Source: Haliclystus octoradiatus (lineage: Eukaryota > Cnidaria > Staurozoa > Stauromedusae > Haliclystidae). Taken from it: a DNA stretch of 64,000 bases. The stretch covers positions 26,982,561 to 27,046,560 of the forward strand of contig OU744447.1 of assembly GCA_916610825.1 (NCBI GenBank). The letters run 5' to 3'. The notes beneath the pieces were generated by a model that was given only the letters and a program-made list of their open reading frames with translations, made no database searches and was not told the origin of the DNA. Positions 11,474 to 22,672 of the stretch are shown here, in pieces (position 1 is the stretch's first letter; each line of letters starts with the position of its first letter). A program made the position numbers and the translations under genes.

Positions 11474-11945
11474 CTTGTAAATGGCTTTTCTGCAATTTGC
11501 AATTTCTTTGGAATTGAGGAATATTTTAAGCATGGCAAAGAGCTCTTTCAACAAACTGACCTCTCTATAGAGAATTGCGGATTGTTTCAATGCTTTTAAA
11601 TGGCTTTTCTGTAGTTTGTGATTTCTTTGGAATTTAGAAATATTTCAAGCATGGCAAAGAGCTCTTTCAACAAACTGACCTCTCTATAGAGAATTGGGCA
11701 CAGATTTAATCCTTCAAAACAACTATTTTGAAATTTGCTGTTTCTTGGGAATTCTATGATTTTATAGCATTGCAAAGTCTTCTATAGACAAAGGGGCTCC
11801 TCTATCGTGAATTGCGCATTGCCTTCAAGATGGAAAATTGCTATTCTAAAATTTGCGGCTTCTTGGGAATTCTGTAATGTTTCAAACGTCCTAGAGTGTT
11901 CTTTTGACAAATTGGCCTAATCAATATAAATTGGGAATTGTTTCA
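11234..11945 (+). repeat. Six-mer with a D-like monomer in the C position
   Basis: In this 712-bp unit the B monomer ends GAGATTTGCGGATTG, as in five-mers that lost C. The next monomer (11471-11589) has a D-type front (TTGAGGAATATTTTAAG, GCATGG) and a C-type end (TATAGAGAATTGCGGATTG), and a further D follows. The same arrangement occurs at 16318-17029 and 19877-20588. It may be a six-mer restored from a five-mer by duplication. Confidence 0.75.
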
Positions 11946-14548
11946 ATGCTTCTAAATAGCTCTTTAGAAATTCCCGATCACTTTGGAATTATGAAATGCA
12001 TCAACATCACAGACTGTTCTTTGGACAAAGGGGCTTCATCATGATGAATTGCGCATTGTTTCAATGCTTGTAAATTTCTTCTCTGTAATTTGCTGCTTCC
12101 TTGGAATTAGGGAATGTTTAAGCATCGCAAAGTGTTGTTTCGACAAGCTGGCCTCAATATAGAGAATTGGCATTGTTTCAATGCTTGTAAATGGCTTTTC
12201 TGTAATTTGAGATTTCTTTGGAATTAATAAATATTCTAAGCAAGGCAAAGAGTTCTTTCCACAAACTGACCTCTCTATAAAGAATTGGGCTCAGATTTAA
12301 TCCATCAAAACAACTATTTTGAAATTTGCTGTTTCTTGGGAATTCTATAATTTTATAGCATCGCAAAGTCTTCTATAGACAAAGGGGCTCCTCTATCGTG
12401 AATTGCGCATTGCTTCCAAGATGGAAAATTGCTATTCTAAATTTTGGGGCTTCTTGGGAATTCTGTAATGTTTCGAACGTCCTAGAGTGTTATTTTGACA
12501 AATTGGACTAATCAATATGAATTGGGAATTGTTTCAATGCTTGTAAATAGCTCTTTAGAAATTTCCGGTAACTTTGGAATTATGGAATGCATCAAGTATC
12601 ACAGACTGTTCTTTGGACAAACAGGCTTCATCATGATGAATTGCACATTGTTTCAATGCTTGTAAATTTCTTCTCTGTAATTTGTGGCTTCCTTGGAATT
12701 AGGGATTGTTTAAACATCGCAAAGTGTTGTTTCGACAAGCAGGCCTCAATATAGAGAATTGCGCATTGTTTCAATGCTTGTAAATGGCTTTTCTGTAATT
12801 TGAGATTTCTTTGGAATTAAGAAATATTCTAAACAAGGCAAAGAGCTCTTTCGACAAACTGACCTCTCTATAGAGAATTGCGGATTGTTTCAATGCTTGT
12901 AAATGGCTTTTCTGTAATTTGCGATTTCTTTGGAATTGAGGAATATTTTAAGCATGGCAAAGAGCTCTTTCGACAAACTGACCTCTCTAGAGAGAATTGG
13001 GCACAGTTTTAATCCTTCTAAATAACTATTTTGAAATTTGAGGTTTCTTGGGAATTGTATAATATTTTAGCATCGCAATGTCTTCTATGGACAAAGGGGT
13101 ACCTCTATCGTGAATTGCGCATTGCTTCCATAATGGAAAATTGCTTTTCTAAATTTGAGGCTTCTTTGGAATTCTGTAATGTTTCAAACGTCCTAGAGTG
13201 TTCTTTTGACAAATTGGCCTAATCAATATAAATTGGGAATTGTTTCAATGCTTCTAAATAGCTCTTTAGAAATTCCCGATCACTTTGGAATTATGAAATG
13301 CATCAACATCACAGACTGTTCTTTGGACAAAGAGGCTTCATCATGATGAATTGCGCATTGTTTCAATGCTTGTAAATTTCTTCTCTGTAATTTGCTGCTT
13401 CCTTGGAATTAGGGAATGTTTAAGCATCGCAAAGTGTTGTTTCGACAAGCTGGCCTCAATATAGAGAATTGGCATTGTTTCAATGCTTGTAAATGGCTTT
13501 TCTGTAATTTGAGATTTCTTTGGAATTAATAAATATTCTAAGCAAGGCAAAGAGTTCTTTCCACAAACTGACCTCTCTATAAAGAATTGGGCTCAGATTT
13601 AATCCATCAAAACAACTATTTTGAAATTTGCTGTTTCTTGGGAATTCTATAATTTTATAGCATCGCAAAGTCTTCTATAGACAAAGGGGCTCCTCTATCG
13701 TGAATTGCGCATTGCTTCCAAGATGGAAAATTGCTATTCTAAATTTTGCGGCTTCTTGGGAATTCTGTAATGTTTCAAACGTCCTAGAGTGTTCTTTTGA
13801 CAAATTGGACTAATCAATATGAATTGGGAATTGTTTCAATGCTTGTAAATAGCTCTTTAGAAATTTCCGGTAACTTTGGAATTATGGAATGCATCAAATA
13901 TCACAGACTGTTCTTTGGACAAACAGGCTTCATCATGATGAATTGCGCATTGTTTCAATGCTTGTAAATTTCTTCTCTGTAATTTGTGGCTTCCTTGGAA
14001 TTAGGGATTGTTTAAACATCGCAAAGTGTTGTTTCGACAAGCAGGCCTCAATATAGAGAATTGCGCATTGTTTCAATGCTTGTAAATGGCTTTTCTGTAA
14101 TTTGAGATTTCTTTGGAATTAAGAAATATTCTAAACAAGGCAAAGAGCTCTTTCGACAAACTGACCTCTCTATAGAGAATTGCGGATTGTTTCAATGCTT
14201 GTAAATGGCTTTTCTGTAATTTGCGATTTCTTTGGAATTGAGGAATATTTTAAGCATGGCAAAGAGCTCTTTCGACAAACTGACCTCTCTAGAGAGAATT
14301 GGGCACAGTTTTAATCCTTCTAAATAACTATTTTGAAATTTGAGGTTTCTTGGGAATTGTATAATATTTTAGCATCGCAATGTCTTCTATGGACAAAGGG
14401 GTACCTCTATCGTGAATTGCGCATTGCTTCCATAATGGAAAATTGCTTTTCTAAATTTGAGGCTTCTTGGGAAATCTGTAATGTTTCAACGTCCTAGAGT
14501 GTTCTTTTGACAAATTGGCCTAATCATTATGAATTGGGAATTGTTTCA
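11946..14548 (+). repeat. Two tandem copies of a 1,302-bp super-unit (11 monomers)
   Basis: Units start at 11946 (591 bp), 12537 (711), 13248 (591) and 13839 (710). The five-mer plus six-mer pair repeats with a shift of 1,302 bp. The five-mers are of the AATAAATATTCTAAG hybrid type also seen at 1305-6028. The six-mers have an A monomer with TTTCCGGTAAC. The F monomers at the ends differ (TTTGGAATTCTG at about 13165 versus TTGGGAAATCTG at about 14467), so the exchange point lies there. Confidence 0.85.
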
Positions 14549-16317
14549 ATGCTTGTAAATAGCTCTTTAGAAATTCCCGATCACTTTGGAATTATGAAAT
14601 GCATCAAGCATCACAGACTGTTCTTTGGACAAAGAGGCTTCATCATGATGAATTGCGCATTGTTTCAATGTTTGTAAATTTCTTCTCTGTAATTTGCTGC
14701 TTCCTTGGAATTAGGGAATGTTTAAGCATCGCAAAGTGTTGTTTCGACAAGCAGGCATCAGTATAGAGAATTGCGAATTGTTTCAATGCTTGTAAACGGC
14801 TGTTCTGTCATTTGCGATTTCTTTGGAATTGAGGAATATTTTAAGCAAGGCAAAGAGCTCTTTCGACAAACTGACCACTCTAGAGAGAATTGGGCACAGT
14901 TTTAATCCTTCTAAACAACTATTTTGAAATTTGCGGTTTCTTGGGAATTGTATAATATTTTGGCATCGAAATGTCTTCTATGGACAAAGGGGTACCTCTA
15001 TCGTGAATTGCACATTGCATAATGTAAAATTGCTTTTCTAAAATTTGAGGCTTCTTGTGAAATCTGTAATGTTTCAACGTCCTAGAGTGTTCTTTTGAGA
15101 AATTGGCCTAATCATTATGAATTGGGAATTGTTTCAATGCTTGTAAATAGCTCTTTAGAAATTCCCGATCACTTTGGAATTATGAAATGCATCAAGCATC
15201 ACAGACTGTTCTTTGGACAAACAGGCTTCATCATGATGAATTGCGCATTGTTTCAATGTTTGTAAATTTCTTCTCTGTAATTTGCTGCTTCCTTGGAATT
15301 AGGGAATGTTTAAGCATCGCAAAGTGTTGTTTCGACAAGCAGGCATCAGTATAGAGAATTGCGAATTGTTTCAATGCTTGTAAACGGCTGTTCTGTCATT
15401 TGCGATTTCTTTGGAATTGAGGAATATTTTAAGCAAGGCAAAGAGCTCTTTCGACAAACTGACCACTCTAGAGAGAATTGGGCACAGTTTTAATCCTTCT
15501 AAACAACTATTTTGAAATTTGCTGTTTCTTGGGAATTGTATAATATTTTGGCATCGCAATGTCTTCTATGGACAAAGGGGTACCTCTATCGTGAATTGCA
15601 CATTGCATAATGTAAAATTGCTTTTCTAAAATTTGAGGCTTCTTGTGAAATCTGTAATGTTTCAACGTCCTAGAGTGTTCTTTTGAGAAATTGGCCTAAT
15701 CATTATGAATTGGGAATTGTTTCAATGCTTATAAATAGCTCTTTAGAAATTCCCGATCACTTTGGAATTATGAAATGCATCAAGCATCACAGACTGTTCT
15801 TTGGACAAAGAGGTTTCATCATGATGAATTGCGCATTGTTTCAATGCTTGTAAATTTCTTCTCTGTAATTTGCTGCTTCCTTGGAATTAGGGAATGTTTA
15901 AGCATCGCAAAGTGTTGTTTCGACAAGCAGGCCTCAATATAGAGAATTGCGCATTGTTTCAATGCTTATAAAGGGCTTTTCTGTACTTTGCAATTTCTTT
16001 GGAATTAAGAAATATTTTAAGCATGGCAAAGAGCTCTTTCGACAAACTGACCTCTCTAGAGAGAATTGGGCACAGTTTTAATCCTTCTAGACAACTATTT
16101 TGAAATTTGCGGTTTCTTTGGAATTGTATAATATTTTAGCATCGCAATGTCTTCTATGGACAAAAGGATACCTCTATCGTGAATTGCGCATTGCTTCCAT
16201 AATGGAAAATTGCTTTTCTAAAATTTGAGGCTTCTTGGGAATTCTGTAATGTTTCAAACGTCCTAGAGTGTTTTTTTGACAAATTGGCCTAATCAATATG
16301 AATTGGGAATTGTTTCA
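14549..16317 (+). repeat. Run of three five-mers (588, 588 and 593 bp)
   Basis: The 588-bp units at 14549 and 15137 are nearly identical and of the GTAAACGGCTGTTCTGTCA hybrid type, with the shortened GCACATTGCATAATG junction. The third unit, at 15725, has a C/D hybrid with CTGTACTTTGCAATTTC in front and CTCTCTAGAGAG behind. Its F monomer has GTGTTTTTTTGAC. Confidence 0.85.
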
Positions 16318-17252
16318 ATGCTTGTGAATAGCTCTTTATAAATTCCCGATCACTTTGGAATTATGAAATGCATCAAGCATCACAGACTATTCTTTGGACA
16401 AAGAGGTTTCATCATGATGAATTGCGAATTGTTTCAATGCCTGTAAATTTCTTCTCTGTAATTTGCGGCTTCGTTTGAATTAGGAATTGTTTAAGCATCG
16501 CAAAGTGTTGTTTCGACAAGCAGACCTCAATATAGAGATTTGCGGATTGTTTCAATGCTTGTAAATGGCTTTTCTGCAATTTGCAATTTCTTTGGAATTG
16601 AGGAATATTTTAAGCATGGCAAAGAGCTCTTTCAACAAACTGACCTCTCTATAGAGAATTGCGGATTGTTTCAATGCTTTTAAATGGCTTTTCTGTAGTT
16701 TGTGATTTCTTTGGAATTAAGAAATATTTCAAGCATGGCAAAGAGCTCTTTCAATAAACTGACCTCTCTATAGAGAATTGGGCACAGATTTAATCCTTCA
16801 AAACAACTATTTTGAAATTTGCTGTTTCTTGGGAATTCAATAACTTTATGGCATCGCAATGTCTTCTGTGGACAAAGGGGCTCCTCTATCGTGAATTGTG
16901 CATTGCTTCCATGATTGAAAATTGCTTTTCTAAAGTTTGAGTCTTCTTGGGAATTATGTAATGTTTCAAACGTCCTAGAGTGTTCTTTTGACAAATTGGC
17001 CTAATCAATATGAATTGGGAATTGTTTCAATGCTTGTAAATAGCTCTTTAGAAATTCCCGATCACTTTGGAATTATGAAATGCATCAATCATCACAGACT
17101 GTTCTTTGGACAAAGAGGCTTCATCATGATGAATTGCGCATTGTTTCAATGCTTGTAAATTTCTTCTCTGTAATTTGCTGCTTCCTTGGAATTAGGGAAT
17201 GTTTAAGCATCGCAAAGTGTTGTTTCGACAAGCAGGCCTCAATATAGAGAAT
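16318..17252 (+). repeat. Segment repeated 3,559 bp downstream, copy 1
   Basis: From about 16275 to about 17252 the sequence recurs at 19834-20811, including the marker GTGAATAGCTCTTTATAAATT and the CATCAATCATCACAG variant. Single differences are seen, such as TTTCAATAAAC versus TTTCAACAAAC near 16752. The unit starting at 16318 has the D-like monomer in the C position (16555-16673). Confidence 0.8.
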
Positions 17253-18453
17253 TGCGCATTGTTTCAATGCTTGTAAATGGCTTTTCTGTAATTTGAGATT
17301 TCTTTGCAATTAAGAAATATTGTAAACAAGGCAAAGAGCTCTTTCGACAAACTGACCTCTCTATAGAGAATTGCAGATTGTTTCAATGCTTGTAAATGGC
17401 TTTTCTGTAATTTGCGATTTCTTTGGAATTGAGGAATATTTTAAGCATTGCAAAGAGCTCTTTCGACAAACTGACCTCTCTAGAGAGAATTGGGCACAGT
17501 TTTAATCCTACTAAACAACTATTTTGAAATTTGAGGTTTCTTGGGAATTGTATAATATTTTAGCATCGCAATGTCTTCTATGGATAAAGGGGTACCTCTA
17601 TCGTGAATTGCGCATTGCTTCCATAATGAAAAATTGCTTTTCTAAAGTTTGAGGCTTCTTGGGAATTATGTAATGTTTCAAACGTCCCAGAGTGTTCTTT
17701 TGACAAATTGGCCTAATCAATATGAATTGGGAATTGTTTCAATGCTTGTAAATAGCTCTTTAGAAATTCCCGTTCACTTTGGAATTATGAAATGCATCAA
17801 GCATCACAGACTGTTCTTTGGACAAAGAGGCTTCATCATGATGAATTGCGCATTGTTTCAATGCTTGTAAATTTCTTCTCTGTAATTTGTGGCTTCCTTG
17901 GAATTAGGGATTGTTTAAACATCGCAAAGTGTTGTTTCGACAAGCAGGCCTCAATATAGAGAATTGCGCATTGTTTCAATGCTTGTAAATGGCTTTTCTG
18001 TAATTTGAGATTTCTTTGCAATTAAGAAATATTGTAAACAAGGCAAAGAGCTCTTTCGACAAACTGACCTCTCTATAGAGAATTGCAGATTGTTTCAATG
18101 CTTGTAAATGGCTTTTCTGTAATTTGCGATTTCTTTGGAATTGAGGAATATTTTAAGCATTGCAAAGAGCTCTTTCGACAAACTGACCTCTCTAGAGAGA
18201 ATTGGGCACAGTTTTAATCCTACTAAACAACTATTTTGAAATTTGAGGTTTCTTGGGAATTGTATAATATTTTAGCATCGCAATGTCTTCTATGGATAAA
18301 GGGGTACCTCTATCGTGAATTGCGCATTGCTTCCATAATGAAAAATTGCTTTTCTAAAGTTTGAGGCTTCTTGGGAATTATGTAATGTTTCAAACGTCCC
18401 AGAGTGTTCTTTTGACAAATTGGCCTAATCAATATGAATTGGGAATTGTTTCA
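17030..18453 (+). repeat. Tandem pair of 712-bp six-mers
   Basis: Units at 17030 and 17742 are a direct duplication shifted by 712 bp. Agreement starts inside the B monomer, near 17215, and continues to about 17885 (18597 in the second copy). The A and early B monomers differ (GATCAC versus GTTCAC; GCTGCTTCC versus GTGGCTTCC), so the crossover was not at a unit border. Both share rare variants such as TTTGCAATTAAG, ATTGTAAACAAGG, AAGCATTGCAAAG and ATCCTACTAAAC. Confidence 0.85.
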
Positions 18454-20588
18454 ATGCTTGTAAATAGCTCTTTAGAAATTCCCGTTCACTTTGGAATTAT
18501 GAAATGCATCAAGCATCACAGACTGTTCTTTGGACAAAGAGGCTTCATCATGATGAATTGCGCATTGTTTCAATGCTTGTAAATTTCTTCTCTGTAATTT
18601 GCTGCTTCCTTGGAATTAGGGAATGTTTAAGCATCGCAAAGTGTTGTTTCGACAAGCAGGCCTCAATATAGAGAATTGCGCATTGTTTTAATGCTTGTAA
18701 ATGGCTTTTCTGTAATTTGAGATTTCTTTGGAATTAAGAAATATTCTAAGCAAGGAAAAGAGCTCTTTCGACAAACTGACCTCTCTATAGAGAATTGCGG
18801 ATTGTTTCAATGCTTTTAAATGGCTTTTCTGTAATTTGCGAATTCTTTGGAATTAAGAAATATTTTAAGCATGGCAAAGAGCTCTTTCAACAAACTGACC
18901 TCTCTATAGAGAATTGGGCACACATTTAATTCTTCAAAACAACTATTTTGAAATTTGCTGTTTCTTGGGAATTCTATAACTTTATGGCATCGCAATGTCT
19001 TCTGTGGACAAAGGGGCTCCTCTATCGTGAATTGTGCATTGCTTCAATGATGGAAAATTGCTTTTCAAAAATTTGCGTCTTCTTGGGAATTCTGTAATGT
19101 TTCAAACGTCCTAGAGTGTTCTTTTGACAAATTGGCCTAATCAATATGAATTGGGAATTGATTCAATGCTTGTAAATAGCTCTTTAGAAATTTCCGGTCA
19201 CTTTGGAATTATGGAATGCATCAAGTATCACAGACTGTTCTTTGGACAAATAGGCTTCATCATGATGAATTGCGCATTGTTTCAATGCTTGTAAATTTCT
19301 TCTCTGTAACTTGCTGCTTCCTTGGAATTGGGGAATGTTTAAGCATCGCAAAGTGTTGTTTCGACAAGCAGGCCTCAATATAGAGAATTGCGCATTGTTT
19401 TAATGCTTGTAAATGGTTTTTCTGTAATTTGCGATTTCTTTGGAATTAAGAAATATTCTAAGCAAGGAAAAGAGCTCTTTCGACAAACTGACCTCTCTAT
19501 AGAGAATTGCGGATTGTTTCAATGCTTTTAAATGGCTTTTCTGTAATTTGCTATTTCTTTGGAATTAAGAAATATTTAAGCATGGCAAAGAGCTCTTTCA
19601 ACAAACTGACCTCTCTATAGAGAATTGGGCACAGATTTAATTCTTCAAAACAACTATTTTGAAATTTGCTGTTTCTTGGGAATTCTATAACTTTATGGCA
19701 TCGCAATGTCTTCTGTGGACAAAGGGGCTCCTCTATCGTGAATTGTGCATTGCTTCCATGATGGAAAATTGCTTTTCTAAAATTTGCGTCTTCTTGGGAA
19801 TTCTGTAATGTTTCAAACGTCCTAGAGTGTTCTTTTGACAAATTGGCCTAATCAATATGAATTGGGAATTGTTTCAATGCTTGTGAATAGCTCTTTATAA
19901 ATTCCCGATCACTTTGGAATTATGAAATGCATCAAGCATCACAGACTATTCTTTGGACAAAGAGGTTTCATCATGATGAATTGCGAATTGTTTCAATGCC
20001 TGTAAATTTCTTCTCTGTAATTTGCGGCTTCGTTTGAATTAGGAATTGTTTAAGCATCGCAAAGTGTTGTTTCGACAAGCAGACCTCAATATAGAGATTT
20101 GCGGATTGTTTCAATGCTTGTAAATGGCTTTTCTGCAATTTGCAATTTCTTTGGAATTGAGGAATATTTTAAGCATGGCAAAGAGCTCTTTCAACAAACT
20201 GACCTCTCTATAGAGAATTGCGGATTGTTTCAATGCTTTTAAATGGCTTTTCTGTAGTTTGTGATTTCTTTGAAATTAAGAAATATTTCAAGCATGGCAA
20301 AGAGCTCTTTCAACAAACTGACCTCTCTATAGAGAATTGGGCACAGATTTAATCCTTCAAAACAACTATTTTGAAATTTGCTGTTTCTTGGGAATTCAAT
20401 AACTTTATGGCATCGCAATGTCTTCTGTGGACAAAGGGGCTCCTCTATCGTGAATTGTGCATTGCTTCCATGATTGAAAATTGCTTTTCTAAAGTTTGAT
20501 TCTTCTTGGGAATTATGTAATGTTTCAAACGTCCTAGAGTGTTCTTTTGACAAATTGGCCTAATCAATATGAATTGGGAATTGTTTCA
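18454..20588 (+). repeat. Three six-mers (712, 711, 712 bp), E2 lineage
   Basis: Units start at 18454, 19166 and 19877. All have the E2 monomer (GGGGCTCCTC). The unit at 19166 has lost one T in AAATATTTAAGC (near 19571), which makes it 711 bp. The unit at 19877 is the copy of the one at 16318. The segment 18361-19550 recurs 3,440 bp downstream at about 21801-22990. Confidence 0.85.
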
Positions 20589-20595
20589 ATGCTTG

Positions 20596-22672
20596 TAAAT
20601 AGCTCTTTAGAAATTCCCGATCACTTTGGAATTATGAAATGCATCAATCATCACAGACTGTTCTTTGGACAAAGAGGCTTCATCATGATGAATTGCGCAT
20701 TGTTTCAATGCTTGTAAATTTCTTCTCTGTAATTTGCTGCTTCCTTGGAATTAGGGAATGTTTAAGCATCGCAAAGTGTTGTTTCGATAAGCAGGCCTCA
20801 ATATAGAGAATTGCGCATTGTTTTGATGCTTGTAAATGGCTTTTCTGTAATTTGCGATTTCTTTGGAATTAAGAAATATTTTAAGCATGGCAAAGAGCTC
20901 TTTCAACAAACTGACCTCTCTATAGAGAATTGGGCACAGATTTAATCCTTCAAAACAACTATTTTGAAATTTGCTGTTTCTTGGGAATTCTATAACTTTA
21001 TGGCATCGCAATGTCTTCTGTGGACAAAGGGGCTCCTCTATCGTGAATTGTGCATTGCTTCCATGATGGAAAATTGCTTTTCTAAAATTTGCGTCTTCTT
21101 GGGAATTCTGTAATGTTTCAAACGTCCTAGAGTGTTCTTTTGACAAATTGGCCTAATCAATATGAATTGGGAATTGATTCAATGCTTGTAAATAGCTCTT
21201 TAGAAATTTCCGGTCACTTTGGAATTATGGAATGCATCAAGTATCACAGATTGTTCTTTGGACAAATAGGCTTCATCATGATGAATTGCGCATTGTTTCA
21301 ATGCTTGTAAATTTCTTCTCTGTAATTTGTGGCTTCCTTGGAATTAGGGATTGTTTAAACATCGCAAAGTGTTGTTTCGACAAGCAGGCCTCAATATAGA
21401 GAATTGCGCATTGTTTCAATGCTTGTAAATGGCTTTTCTGTAATTTGAGATTTCTTTGCAATTAAGAAATATTGTAAACAAGGCAAAGAGCTCTTTCGAC
21501 AAACTGACCTCTCTATAGAGAATTGCAGATTGTTTCAATGCTTGTAAATGGCTTTTCTGTAATTTGCGATTTCTTTGGAATTGAGGAATATTTTAAGCAT
21601 TGCAAAGAGCTCTTTCGACAAACTGACCTCTCTAGAGAGAATTGGGCACAGTTTTAATCCTACTAAACACCTATTTTGAAATTTGAGGTTTCTTGGGAAT
21701 TGTATAATATTTTAGCATCGCAATGTCTTCTATGGATAAAGGGGTACCTCTATAGTGAATTGCGCATTGCTTCCATAATGAAAAATTGCTTTTCTAAAGT
21801 TTGAGGCTTCTTGGGAATTATGTAATGTTTCAAACGTCCCAGAGTGTTCTTTTGACAAATTGGCCTAATCAATATGAATTGGGAATTGTTTCAATGCTTG
21901 TAAATAGCTCTTTAGAAATTCCCGTTCACTTTGGAATTATGAAATGCATCAAGCATCACAGACTGTTCTTTGGACAAAGAGGCTTCATCATGATGAATTG
22001 CGCATTGTTTCAATGCTTGTAAATTTCTTCTCTGTAATTTGCTGCTTCCTTGGAATTAGGGAATGTTTAAGCATCGCAAAGTGTTGTTTCGACAAGCAGG
22101 CCTCAATATAGAGAATTGCGCATTGTTTTAATGCTTGTAAATGGTTTTTCTGTAATTTGAGATTTCTTTGGAATTAAGAAATATTCTAAGCAAGGAAAAG
22201 AGCTCTTTCGACAAACTGACCTCTCTATAGAGAATTGCGGATTGTTTCAATGCTTTTAAATGGCTTTTCTGTAATTTGCGAATTCTTTGGAATTAAGAAA
22301 TATTTTAAGCATGGCAAAGAGCTCTTTCAACAAACTGACCTCTCTATAGAGAATTGGGCACACATTTAATTCTTCAAAACAACTATTTTGAAATTTGCTG
22401 TTTCTTGGGAATTCTATAACTTTATGGCATCGCAATGTCTTCTGTGGACAAAGGGGCTCCTCTATCGTGAATTGTGCATTGCTTCAATGATGGAAAATTG
22501 CTTTTCTAAAATTTGCGTCTTCTTGGGAATTCTGTAATGTTTCAAACGTCCTAGAGTGTTCTTTTGACAAATTGGCCTAATCAATATGAATTGGGAATTG
22601 ATTCAATGCTTGTAAATAGCTCTTTAGAAATTTCCGGTCACTTTGGAATTATGGAATGCATCAAGTATCACA
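20596..22672 (+). repeat. 2.1-kb duplication, copy 1 (shift 9,136 bp)
   Basis: This stretch recurs at 29732-31808. It is bounded on the left by ATGCTTGTAAATAG versus ATGCTTCTAAATAG, and on the right by CACAGACTG versus CACAGATTG. One internal difference was noticed: T at 22145 against C at 31281. It contains the five-mer at 20589 (593 bp) and the units at 21182 and 21894. Confidence 0.85.

Noticed and set aside
6029-16317. Assignment to a known plant satellite with a 59-60 bp repeat
   Set aside because: The half-monomer length is similar to some known families, but I see no sequence match that I could defend, so no family or species is named.
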